A DNA stretch of 64,000 bases. Source: Flagellimonas onchidii (GTDB lineage: Bacteria > Bacteroidota > Bacteroidia > Flavobacteriales > Flavobacteriaceae). Each line of letters begins with the position of its first letter. The first letter of the stretch is position 1. Shown here piece after piece: positions 25,388 to 35,223 of this stretch. The translations under genes and the position numbers were made by a program. Where the stretch lies: positions 62,001 through 126,000 of the forward strand of contig NZ_SRXX01000008.1 in NCBI RefSeq assembly GCF_004804315.1, written 5' to 3'. The notes under the pieces were generated by a model. That model saw nothing but the letters and a program-made list of their open reading frames with translations. It was not told the DNA's origin and did not search any database.

Positions 25388-28300
25388 ATGATAGCACCGA
25401 TAACCCGCCTAAAAAAAATAAATTTTCTGCTGTCTTTTTTCTTTGTGCTTGCCATGTTACAAATGGGCCATGCCCAGAATTGTTCTTTAAATGCGGGAGT
25501 ACCTGAGACCATATGTGAAAATGTTGGAACATTTAATTTGTCAGGATCATCTTCTGGGTTGGTGCAGAGTGGACCTACTTGGTCACAGGTTGGCGGGCCA
25601 TCCGTAATTATTGACGATCCTAACAACCTTTCCACGTTGGTAAATGGACTTGTGGGAGGAAACACCTATACTTTTAGATTGACTGGGGTTTGTACCGATG
25701 GAACAACCCAGTTTCAGGATGTGACCATTACAGTACAACCAATTACGGTGGCAGATGCTGGAAATGATATTGCTTCATGTCCGGATAATTCTGGAAGTAT
25801 AACAACAAATGCCAATACACCACTTAATACTGGTGAGATAGGTCAATGGAGTATTGTTGGAAATAATAATGCAGGTGTTACAATAAATTCACCAAGCTCA
25901 CCTACAACTAGCTTATCGTTGGCTGAAACAAATGCAGGAGTGACTACATTGCAATGGACCATTACAGGGCCTGATTACACTCCTGGCCAGTTTTGTGAGT
26001 CAAGCGCTACCATATCGATTACCAATTATGGTGGTGTTTCATTAGTTAGTGCAGGTCCAGACCAAAATTTGGACAATTGCTATGCGGTTACACAAACAAC
26101 TTCAATGGCTGCAAGTTTTGGAGGAAACAATATCAATGGCCAAGTAGGAACATGGTCTTTTGTGAGTGGGCCTAATGTTCCGACAATTGCTGATGTAAAC
26201 AGGAACAACACAGCTGTTTCTAATCTTATAGAAGGTTCATATGTTTTTAGGTGGTCAGTAAGTGGACCTTGCGTAACAGGAGAAGATACTATAACCATAA
26301 ATGTTGCCGCTGCCACACAAGATATTTCGACAGCATCAATTCAAGATGACAATATCCGTTTTTGCGACGCAAGCATTACTACTGTTACGCTTGAGGGGTC
26401 ACTTCCACAATTTACGGGAGAAACGGTTACTTGGACACAAACATCGGGTCCTGGAGGAGTGAACATATTAAATCCCAATTCTCCTACCACACAAATTTCA
26501 GGTCTGGATGGAAGTAGCACTTATGTGTTTGCATATACCATAGAAAACACCACTACACTATGTAGCGATACTGCCACCGCTACGGTTCGATACTCTACCA
26601 ATCCTGTTTCCATTACGGCAAACGCGGGGAGTGATATTGTTGCAATATGCGGTGTAACCAGTGTGGACATTCCATTTACCACTACGGGTAATGGAGATAA
26701 CACCTATAGTATTATTAATGGCCCCAGTGGGTCGGCTTTAGTGAATCCAGGTACATTTAATAATACAGGAAGCACTCCTTTAAATATTGATTTTGATGTT
26801 GAAGGAACATATACTGTTTTGTTCCGAAGAGCTCTAAGCGGGACTATACAAACAGGATGCGACGTTGCTACAGATGCGATTAACGTAACTGTTGCACTTA
26901 CGCCTACCGCTTCTAATGCGGGAACCGACCAGAATTTGGCCTGTAATGTTACAAGTACAGATATAACGGGCAACACAATTACAATAGGAAATTCACTTTG
27001 GTCACAGATTAGTGGTCCGAACACAGCTACAATTGCATCACCCTATACCAGAACTACCAACGTTTCCAATTTAATACCAGGGACATATGTATTTCAATAT
27101 GGAATTTCAGGGGGAAGTGCATGCGCTCCTGCAATGGAGGATACCGTAGAGGTTGTAGTGTCTTCCGACGCCCCAGTGGCTACTGATGCAGGCTTGGATC
27201 AGACCATTTGCTTTGGTGCCCCCACTCAGTTGGATGCTAATGTACCACCATCAACTAATCTAGTGGGGACTTGGACAGTAGATGCAGCGCCTGTTGGAGC
27301 AACCATTGTGTTTGCAGATGAGAATAACCCAAAAACCTTGGTCTCAGGACTGGATGACCCGAACGAAGCATACATTTTTCGATGGACAATAGATAATCCT
27401 AGCGACCCAACCTGCCCTAATCCAGGGACAGATACGGTTACCATATCAACAAATGCAACTCAAGGGCCGACTTTGGCGGATGCTGGCCCTGACCAATGTT
27501 TGGGAGCAGGTTCTTCAACAGTGACCCTGGCTGGGAATCAGCCTGCAGGAGATGAAATTGGAATATGGACAGCAGTTCCTTCTACAGGAATCTCCTTTGA
27601 CGATGCTAATCAATTTGATACCGACGCGACCATCACAATTGAGCAGAGTTTTATTCTTACATGGACCATTTCAAAAATTACCCCGGGATGTCAATCCACA
27701 TCTGATGAGATAGAAATAACCGTTGGAGCCAATGCTGTTGCGAATGCTGGTCCTGACCAAACGGCTTGTCAATCTGTTTTCATCATGGATGCTACAGGAT
27801 CAGTTGGAAGCAGCGGGGTTTGGACCCAAGTTTCTGGCCCTGGAGGATACACTATTGATGATGATACCAGTCAAACCGCACAGATTACTTTTGGTTTTTC
27901 GGGACAGTATGTCTTTGAATGGACATCGAATAACGGTTCTTGTTCTTCGGATACCGATCAAGTGACCTTAAATGTGGGAATTCCTCCAACAACTGCTACG
28001 GTTACCACACCAACGGAAACCATATGTTCTTCAACATCTGTTGTTCTTGATGGAAATGTTTTTGATAACAATATTGAAACAGGATTTTGGACGTTGCTTT
28101 CAGGAGCACCCAATACTCCGACTTTTTCTGATATTAACGATCCCAATGCTTCGGTAACAGGATTGGTTTCTGGAACTTATACCTTTAGATGGACTATTGC
28201 AGGCGATCCCAATTGCCCTGCAAGCTTTGCGGATAAGACCGTAAACGTATTTGTTCCTGCGAATGCCGGTCCAGATTTGGAATTATGTCAAGTGCAGAAT

Positions 28301-31300
28301 TTCTTGTTGGAAGCTACTTTTGGATCTACAGGAACATGGGTTCAAACATTTGGCCCTGGTGTTGGTTTTCCAGGTACTCCGGCAACAATTACACAAAACC
28401 CTGTCGATAGCAATGTCGCAGAGGTAAGTAATCTAGAATTGGGTAGGGTTTACAGGTTTACATTCACCACCAATTATCCTGGTTCCACAGGTTGTGGGAA
28501 TACATCGGATGAAGTTCAGGTAGAATCAAGCGGTTTACCGACGATATTACCTGACGCCGGGCCAGACCAATTGTTGTGTTTGGGCGATTTGGTAGTACCC
28601 AATCAGACCACTTTGGCAGGGAATATGCCTCCAGATGATGTGGACGAGGCAACTTGGAGTTTTACGGAGCAACCTACGGGAAGTACGGCGATAATTACCA
28701 ATGTAAATGACCCACTTTCAACAATTACTGGATTGACAGTTCCTGGGACCTATATTTTGGAATGGAATTTTGAATCAGGTTTTTGCTTTACCACTTCGGA
28801 TGTAATGCGTATTGAAGTTTATGAAACTCCTTCTACTGCAGATGCTGGTCCCGACCAAATCAGTGCATGTCAATTAGATGCGCAGATGAATGCGGTTCCA
28901 CCAACTTCGGGAACCGGAACTTGGACTTTTACAGTAGATCCTTCGGGCGGAGCGGCAGTAATAGATAATCCTAATTCACCGACTACAACAATATCAAACA
29001 TCACAACTACCGGAACATATACTTTAACCTGGACCGTCGCTCATAACGGAATTACGTTTGTAGACAGTCCATCGGCATGTGACCCTTCTTCGGATACTGT
29101 GGATATTACATTTCCAGCAGATGCCCCTTCAACGGCAGATGCTGGTCCTGATCAAGAGTTTTGCGCCGCTACCCAAACCAACATGGCAGCAACTGCTATT
29201 GTCGTTGGAACCGGAACTTGGACACAAACTGTGGGTCCAGGTGTTGGAGGAACCCCAGGAACACCCGCTAATATAGTTTCACCGAACAGCGAGGCGACAT
29301 TAATAGATACTTTGGAACCTGGCACTTATGAATTTACATGGACTGTGATCAACGGAGGTTGTACGTTTACGGATACCATGGAATTAGTCAATTATGCGGA
29401 CCCTGGAAGTGCAGACGCTGGCCCAGATCAAAATTTAGATCAGTTTTCTTCCGTTACTTTAGTCGCTGTTCCCGCAACAGTGGGAGTGGGCACTTGGTCT
29501 CAAATTTCGGGACCTACAACGATTGGATTTGTAAATGAGAATGACCCAAATACAGATGTTTTTGGAGCTACCAATGGAACCTACGTCTTTGAGTGGAGGA
29601 TTTCCAATGGCACTTGTGCAGATGTTTTTGATACGGTTGAAGTTGTCTTGGAAGGAATAGATTTGGAATTGAACAAATCTGTGCTGCCTACTTCGGCGAA
29701 CCCAGGGGATACCGTAACCTTTACTGTGGATGTATTCAATAACAACGCTTCTTCAAGTTCGGATGCTACAGGAGTATCGGTTCGGGATGTAATTCCTTCA
29801 GGATATACTTTGGTCCCGGGAACAGTTAGTAACGGAGGTGTTTATAACGCTGGGGATTTGTCCCTTACTTGGTCAAACCTATCCATTACAAATGGAAATA
29901 CGTTAAGTCTTACGTTTGATGCTACAGTTAATCCTTCTGGAAATTATGTAAACACAGCTGAAATTACTGCCAATGATATCTTTGATATTGATTCAACGGT
30001 AAATAATGGTTTAGCGGGAGAGGATGACCAAGATTCTGCGCAAGTAACCGTTACCATTACAGATCTAAACCTGTCAAAAGATATTAGTGCAGGGTCTAGT
30101 CTTACACCTAATGTTGGGGATACAGTCATTTTCGAATTGACGGTCAGCAATGCAGGTCCTGTTACTGCTACAAATATTATGGTGGAAGATATTGTGCCTT
30201 CTGGATTTACAATCGGAACCATCAATAATGGAGGGACGGCATCCACAGGAACTATCACTTGGAACATCGCTAGTTTGCCCGTAGGATCTACAACAGTGTC
30301 TTATGAAGCAACAATAAATGCACCAACAGGGTCGGCGAATGAATATTTAAATACTGCGGAAATCACATCCGTAGATCAATTTGACCCAGATAGTTCACCA
30401 GGGAATGATGATGGTGATCAGGATGAAGATGATGAGGATTTCTTCGAGATTACTCCACAGGTTGTTGATGTTGAATTAGAGGTTTTGGCCAGCAATACCA
30501 TTCCAGATGTAGGTGATGTTGTGACCTTCACAATTAATTTAAGTAACATAGGAGCAGTAGTTGCTACTGGTGTTTCCATAGAAAATCTGGTACCAGCTGG
30601 TTTCGAAACCATAATCGGAATAAATAATGGGGGAACCTACAACTTTGGGTCAAGAACTATTACATGGACAGGTCTAACAATACCCGTAGGGACGAATACA
30701 ACCATACTGACATTTAATGCAACTGTGCAGACTCCGGCAGGTGCATTGGGTGAATTCACACATATTGCCGAAGTAACTTTCGCCAATCAATTTGATTCAG
30801 ATAGTACCCCGAATAACGATGATGGAGATCAAAGTGAGGATGATGAGGATGCCATAACATCGGCACCTGAACAAGCTGATCTTTCCTTGACTAAAATTGT
30901 GGTCGATAATGATATCACTCCAAGTGTTGGCGATGAGATAAGTTTTGAAATTACCATTTCGAATAGTGGACCAAGCGATGCCACTAATGTTGTGGTAACC
31001 GATTTACTGCCAACTGGATTTGATTTTGTGTTATATAGCGCTACAGCTGGAACGTACAATGACACAACCGGTGAATGGCAGTTAGGAACTTTAGCAAATG
31101 GAGCTTCTGAAACCTTGATTATTGATGTTTTGGTTAATCCATCTGGAGATTACGTCAATGTTGCGCAGATAACTGCTTCCGATGCTTTTGATATTGATTC
31201 AACACCAAGTAATGGAGCTTCTGCAGAAGATGATCAAGATGATGTCACGATAACGCCATCCGCCTTGGTAGATCTTTCATTGACGAAAAATGTCGATAAC

Positions 31301-34264
31301 GCTAATCCGGTTGTAAATACAAATGTAATATTCACATTGACAGTAGCTAATTCAGGACCGAGCGATGCCACTTCTATTCAAGTTACCGACCTATTGCCAT
31401 CTGGGTTTACCTATGTTTCTGACGATGGCGGCGGAAATTATGATGACACTACGGGAGTTTGGAATGTCGGTGCAATTGCAAATGGAGGAAATACAAGTTT
31501 GAACATTACTGCAACCGTAAATCCGACAGGCAGTTATACGAACATTGCTCAAATCACAGCGCAAGGCGAAACAGATAGTGATTCCACTCCAAATAATGGA
31601 GTTGCCGGGGAAGATGACCAAGACCAAGTGGTTATCAATGCTGCGCCATTGGTTGATATTTCGGTTACAAAAACTGCCGATGACTTAACTCCAAATGTCG
31701 GTGGTCAAATACAATTTACCGTAACCGTACAGAATGATGGGCCTAATAACGCTACCAATGTTGTGGTAACTGATCTCTTAGCATCAGGTTATGGGTTTGT
31801 GAGTGCCGTTCCGTCTACTGGTGTATATGAGTCCTTAAATGGGTCGTGGACGGTTGGAAATCTTGCAAATAGCGCATCAGAAACGCTTGTGATAACCGCT
31901 GATGTATTGGCAAATGGAGATTACACCAATATTGCAGAATTGACTGGTTTAACCGAAACAGATGTGGATTCCGCACCTTCAAATAATGATGATACGGAAG
32001 ATGACCAGGAAACTATTGAGTCAGTTCCTGTTTTGGTTTCTGACCTGTTACTACGCAAATCGGTTAACATTTTAAGTCCATTGGTTGGTGAAGAGGTTAT
32101 TTTCAATATCAGCATAACTAACAATGGACCAAGTGATGTCACTGGAGTCGAAGTGCAGGATTTGTTGCCTTCAGGATATACATACGTTTCTAATAACAGA
32201 ACTGCCGGTGTCTATGATACTGGGACAGGAATTTGGGAGTTGAATGGCATAATTCCGAATGGTACCACAGAAACTATGAATATTGTAGCTATTGTGAATC
32301 CGGCTGGGGATTATTTCAATGTGACCGAAGTGTTCTCATCCAGTAATCTAGATCCAAATTCTACCCCGAACAACAACAATATATTTGAGAATGATCAAGA
32401 TAGTGCGGGAACCACTCCAATTCCAACAGCTGACTTGGCTTTGGATAAAACCGTGGATAATGAATTCCCAGATGTGGGTTCCAACGTGACTTTTACCATC
32501 ACTTTGACAAATGATGGGCCTAGTGATGCAACCAATGTCGTGGTTTCAGATGCATTGCCGACAGGTTATATTTATCTGTCCGATGATTCCGGTGGGACAT
32601 ATAGTGCTACAACAGGGCTCTGGAATGTAGGTACAATTGCTGGAGGAAGTAACGCTGTTTTGAATGTGACTGTACAGGTAAATACCTCTGGTGATTATAA
32701 CAATGTGGCGGAAGTGGTATCGGCCATTCAACTGGACCCTGATTCAACTCCAGGAAATGGTAACCCTTTTGAAGATGATCAAGATGAGCAATCCGTTACG
32801 CCAAGATCGGTCACGGATATTTCAATAACGAAGTCTGCCGATAACCTAAGTCCTTCGGTGGGCGAAGAAATCGTGTTTACGGTAACAGTAACCAATTCTG
32901 GCCCTAATATAGCTACCGGTTTGGTCATTGAGGATGTGTTGGCTACCGGATATGATCTGGTTTCAGCCGTGGTCACCTCCGGAACCTATGATCAGAATAC
33001 AGGAATTTGGGCAATTCCATCAATGGCCAGCGGTATATCGCAGACACTTACCGTCACGGCAACGGTACTTGCTTCGGGTGAATACAGCAATACTGCTGAA
33101 TTGATTCGATTGGATACCTTCGACCCAGATTCGACCCCGGATAATCGTCTCAGTTCAGAAGATGATCAGGATTCGGTAGTCCCTGTTCCAAACGGACTTG
33201 CAGATCTTTCACTTACAAAAACAGTAAATAATGCAACACCGAACGTTGGGGATGTAGTTGAATTTACCATAAATGTCACAAACAATGGAGCCAGCGATGC
33301 AACAGGTGTAGTGATTACCGATATATTGCCATCAGGCTTTGCATATCAATCCTATGTTTCGACCGCAGGAACTTACGATGCCAACAGTGGAATTTGGAGC
33401 TTAAACGGAACCATATTTAATCAAAACACTGAAAGCTTAGTGATTTTGGCCACAGTTAATGTCCCAACTGGAGATACAGATGAATATTTGAATGTTGCTA
33501 CTATTACAGCAAGTAATTTGGCTGACCCGGACAGTAATCCAAGCCAAGGAATTGATCAGGATGACTTTTCTGATAGATTAGCTGATGATGATGAAGCAAG
33601 CGTATTGGTCACTCCTCAAACAACCGATATTGCCGTGACCAAAACAGTCGATAATACCTCTCCCAATATCGGCGATCAGGTGGTATTTACCATTACGCTA
33701 ACAAATCAAGGAAGCGTTTCGGCAACCAATATTGGTATTGAAGAAAAATTGCCTTCGGGTTATCAATTAATAACCTCTCAGGCATCAATAGGAGCTTATG
33801 ATGAGGTGTCAGGATTTTGGGAAGTGAATTCCTTAGATGTACTAGGAACTGCTAGTCTTCAACTCACCGTGGAAATCCTTGATGTCAATGATTATCTAAA
33901 CACAGCGAGTCTTGCTTTTGTGGATCAGTTGGATGTAAATCGAAGTAATGACTCGGACCAAGCCGTGGTAGAGCCTTCTTGTTTAACGGTGTACAATGAG
34001 TTTTCTCCCAATGGCGACGGTGTAAATGATCTATTTAAAATTGATTGTATTTCTCGATACCCCAACAATGTACTCAAGGTATATAACCGATGGGGCAATA
34101 TTGTATACGAACAACGATCCTATAACAATGAATGGGACGGAACATCAAATGGACGTGCCACCGTGCAACAAGGAGATCAGCTACCAGTGGGTACCTATTA
34201 TTATGTGTTGGACCTTGGAGACGGTTCAGCACCAAAAACAGATTGGTTGTACATAAATAGATAG
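25388..34264 (+). CDS. Giant T9SS type B surface protein with Ig-like and DUF11 repeats
   Basis: A 2958-residue surface protein. The signal peptide ends near MGHAQ (residue 29). Residues about 30-1420 hold some 15 cysteine-bearing Ig/PKD-like units, many opening with DAGPDQ and closing with TYxFxWTI. Residues about 1420-2864 hold 11 DUF11 repeats, each with a TDLSLTK-like opening, VGDxVxFTITLTNxGPSDATNV, a DLLPSG motif and an acidic linker such as GEDDQD that may bind calcium. The C-terminus (FSPNGDGVNDLFKI, NRWGNIVYE, GTYYYVLDL) is the gliding-motility-associated T9SS type B sorting domain. It is followed by PorP/SprF and OmpA genes, so it is likely a SprB-like adhesin exported with their help. 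Confidence 0.93.
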   Translation: MIAPITRLKKINFLLSFFFVLAMLQMGHAQNCSLNAGVPETICENVGTFNLSGSSSGLVQSGPTWSQVGGPSVIIDDPNNLSTLVNGLVGGNTYTFRLTGVCTDGTTQFQDVTITVQPITVADAGNDIASCPDNSGSITTNANTPLNTGEIGQWSIVGNNNAGVTINSPSSPTTSLSLAETNAGVTTLQWTITGPDYTPGQFCESSATISITNYGGVSLVSAGPDQNLDNCYAVTQTTSMAASFGGNNINGQVGTWSFVSGPNVPTIADVNRNNTAVSNLIEGSYVFRWSVSGPCVTGEDTITINVAAATQDISTASIQDDNIRFCDASITTVTLEGSLPQFTGETVTWTQTSGPGGVNILNPNSPTTQISGLDGSSTYVFAYTIENTTTLCSDTATATVRYSTNPVSITANAGSDIVAICGVTSVDIPFTTTGNGDNTYSIINGPSGSALVNPGTFNNTGSTPLNIDFDVEGTYTVLFRRALSGTIQTGCDVATDAINVTVALTPTASNAGTDQNLACNVTSTDITGNTITIGNSLWSQISGPNTATIASPYTRTTNVSNLIPGTYVFQYGISGGSACAPAMEDTVEVVVSSDAPVATDAGLDQTICFGAPTQLDANVPPSTNLVGTWTVDAAPVGATIVFADENNPKTLVSGLDDPNEAYIFRWTIDNPSDPTCPNPGTDTVTISTNATQGPTLADAGPDQCLGAGSSTVTLAGNQPAGDEIGIWTAVPSTGISFDDANQFDTDATITIEQSFILTWTISKITPGCQSTSDEIEITVGANAVANAGPDQTACQSVFIMDATGSVGSSGVWTQVSGPGGYTIDDDTSQTAQITFGFSGQYVFEWTSNNGSCSSDTDQVTLNVGIPPTTATVTTPTETICSSTSVVLDGNVFDNNIETGFWTLLSGAPNTPTFSDINDPNASVTGLVSGTYTFRWTIAGDPNCPASFADKTVNVFVPANAGPDLELCQVQNFLLEATFGSTGTWVQTFGPGVGFPGTPATITQNPVDSNVAEVSNLELGRVYRFTFTTNYPGSTGCGNTSDEVQVESSGLPTILPDAGPDQLLCLGDLVVPNQTTLAGNMPPDDVDEATWSFTEQPTGSTAIITNVNDPLSTITGLTVPGTYILEWNFESGFCFTTSDVMRIEVYETPSTADAGPDQISACQLDAQMNAVPPTSGTGTWTFTVDPSGGAAVIDNPNSPTTTISNITTTGTYTLTWTVAHNGITFVDSPSACDPSSDTVDITFPADAPSTADAGPDQEFCAATQTNMAATAIVVGTGTWTQTVGPGVGGTPGTPANIVSPNSEATLIDTLEPGTYEFTWTVINGGCTFTDTMELVNYADPGSADAGPDQNLDQFSSVTLVAVPATVGVGTWSQISGPTTIGFVNENDPNTDVFGATNGTYVFEWRISNGTCADVFDTVEVVLEGIDLELNKSVLPTSANPGDTVTFTVDVFNNNASSSSDATGVSVRDVIPSGYTLVPGTVSNGGVYNAGDLSLTWSNLSITNGNTLSLTFDATVNPSGNYVNTAEITANDIFDIDSTVNNGLAGEDDQDSAQVTVTITDLNLSKDISAGSSLTPNVGDTVIFELTVSNAGPVTATNIMVEDIVPSGFTIGTINNGGTASTGTITWNIASLPVGSTTVSYEATINAPTGSANEYLNTAEITSVDQFDPDSSPGNDDGDQDEDDEDFFEITPQVVDVELEVLASNTIPDVGDVVTFTINLSNIGAVVATGVSIENLVPAGFETIIGINNGGTYNFGSRTITWTGLTIPVGTNTTILTFNATVQTPAGALGEFTHIAEVTFANQFDSDSTPNNDDGDQSEDDEDAITSAPEQADLSLTKIVVDNDITPSVGDEISFEITISNSGPSDATNVVVTDLLPTGFDFVLYSATAGTYNDTTGEWQLGTLANGASETLIIDVLVNPSGDYVNVAQITASDAFDIDSTPSNGASAEDDQDDVTITPSALVDLSLTKNVDNANPVVNTNVIFTLTVANSGPSDATSIQVTDLLPSGFTYVSDDGGGNYDDTTGVWNVGAIANGGNTSLNITATVNPTGSYTNIAQITAQGETDSDSTPNNGVAGEDDQDQVVINAAPLVDISVTKTADDLTPNVGGQIQFTVTVQNDGPNNATNVVVTDLLASGYGFVSAVPSTGVYESLNGSWTVGNLANSASETLVITADVLANGDYTNIAELTGLTETDVDSAPSNNDDTEDDQETIESVPVLVSDLLLRKSVNILSPLVGEEVIFNISITNNGPSDVTGVEVQDLLPSGYTYVSNNRTAGVYDTGTGIWELNGIIPNGTTETMNIVAIVNPAGDYFNVTEVFSSSNLDPNSTPNNNNIFENDQDSAGTTPIPTADLALDKTVDNEFPDVGSNVTFTITLTNDGPSDATNVVVSDALPTGYIYLSDDSGGTYSATTGLWNVGTIAGGSNAVLNVTVQVNTSGDYNNVAEVVSAIQLDPDSTPGNGNPFEDDQDEQSVTPRSVTDISITKSADNLSPSVGEEIVFTVTVTNSGPNIATGLVIEDVLATGYDLVSAVVTSGTYDQNTGIWAIPSMASGISQTLTVTATVLASGEYSNTAELIRLDTFDPDSTPDNRLSSEDDQDSVVPVPNGLADLSLTKTVNNATPNVGDVVEFTINVTNNGASDATGVVITDILPSGFAYQSYVSTAGTYDANSGIWSLNGTIFNQNTESLVILATVNVPTGDTDEYLNVATITASNLADPDSNPSQGIDQDDFSDRLADDDEASVLVTPQTTDIAVTKTVDNTSPNIGDQVVFTITLTNQGSVSATNIGIEEKLPSGYQLITSQASIGAYDEVSGFWEVNSLDVLGTASLQLTVEILDVNDYLNTASLAFVDQLDVNRSNDSDQAVVEPSCLTVYNEFSPNGDGVNDLFKIDCISRYPNNVLKVYNRWGNIVYEQRSYNNEWDGTSNGRATVQQGDQLPVGTYYYVLDLGDGSAPKTDWLYINR
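25480..29640 (+). repeat. Tandem Ig/PKD-like coding repeats
   Basis: About 15 diverged units of roughly 80-100 codons. The recurring codons for D-A-G-P-D-Q mark the unit starts. Protein-level similarity is clear while the DNA has diverged, so recombination between units should be limited. Confidence 0.75.
29650..33980 (+). repeat. Eleven DUF11 coding repeats
   Basis: Eleven units of about 120-145 codons, each with a VGDxVxF strand, an N-x-G-P-S-D-A-T-N-like segment, an LPSG(F/Y) motif and an aspartate-rich linker. Units 4-11 are the most alike. Confidence 0.85.
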
Positions 34265-34301
34265 AAGAATGGGCACGGAAACAGTGAAAAATATGCAACG
34301 A

Positions 34302-35222
34302 ATGAAAAACCAATTGAAGTATACTTGTTTAACCGCATTGATGTTGGTCTGTGTCAACATTTTTGCTCAACAAGACCCTCAATTCACGCAGTATATGTAC
34401 AACACACTAAATGTCAACCCTGCTTATGCCGGGTCTCGTGGACATTTAACAGCATTGTTGTTACACCGTTCCCAGTGGGTGGGCGTAAATGGTGCGCCAA
34501 ATACGCAAGTCTTAGCTGTCGATGGCCCTGCTGGTAATAACGTGGGTCTTGGGTTGGTACTTTCACATGATGCATTGGGCCCTGCCTCAGAGGTTTTTGT
34601 GGATGCGAATTTCTCCTATACTGTTAAGTTAGACGAAAACAACAAAAAGTTATCCTTTGGTCTTAAAGGTGGAGGAAGGTTGTTCAATGTGGACTTTTCA
34701 AAAGGATTGACCGAGAATCCCGACATTGCGTTTCAAAACAATATTGCAAACAAGTTTTTTCCAACCATTGGTGCAGGGGTTTATTACCACACGGGTAAAA
34801 CATACCTAGGACTTGCTGTACCCAACTTTTTTGCCCAGGATCACTATGATGGAGAAGAACAAGAAATTGCAGCGGAACGTTTGCATTACTATTTAATAGG
34901 TGGAAAAATTATAGACCTTACCCCAGATATAAAGTTTAAACCGGCCTTTTTCGTGAAATGGGTTCCCGGAGCACCGGTAGTTGCAGATATTTCTGCAAAT
35001 GCTATGCTCAAAGAAACCTTTACGGCAGGGTTGGCCTACCGATGGGACGATTCCTTTTCGGCTTTACTGGGGATTCAAATTTCACCAGACTTAAGTGCTG
35101 GGTATTCATATGATTTAACTACATCAGACCTAAGAAGCTATACCAGCGGCACACATGAAGTATTTTTAAGATACGAGTTCAAGACCGTGGAGAAGCGACT
35201 AAAATCCCCCAGATTCTATTAA
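34302..35222 (+). CDS. PorP/SprF-family T9SS outer-membrane protein
   Basis: A protein of about 306 residues with signal peptide MKNQLKYTCLTALMLVCVNIFAQ and the hallmark QDPQFTQYMYNTLNVNPAYAGSRG immediately after it. The rest is predicted beta-barrel ending in an aromatic-rich strand (RSYTSGTHEVFLRYEFK). SprF-type proteins are needed for export or surface retention of their type B-sorted partner, here the giant protein just upstream. ATG 34269 and ATG 34293 are alternative starts giving a longer n-region; 34302 gives the most ordinary signal peptide. The downstream OmpA gene begins one base after its stop. Confidence 0.93.
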   Translation: MKNQLKYTCLTALMLVCVNIFAQQDPQFTQYMYNTLNVNPAYAGSRGHLTALLLHRSQWVGVNGAPNTQVLAVDGPAGNNVGLGLVLSHDALGPASEVFVDANFSYTVKLDENNKKLSFGLKGGGRLFNVDFSKGLTENPDIAFQNNIANKFFPTIGAGVYYHTGKTYLGLAVPNFFAQDHYDGEEQEIAAERLHYYLIGGKIIDLTPDIKFKPAFFVKWVPGAPVVADISANAMLKETFTAGLAYRWDDSFSALLGIQISPDLSAGYSYDLTTSDLRSYTSGTHEVFLRYEFKTVEKRLKSPRFY

Positions 35223-35223
35223 G

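Noticed and set aside
26080..33000. Many minus-strand frames opposite the adhesin repeats
   Set aside because: They are shadows of the repeat-rich coding strand and repeat along with it.
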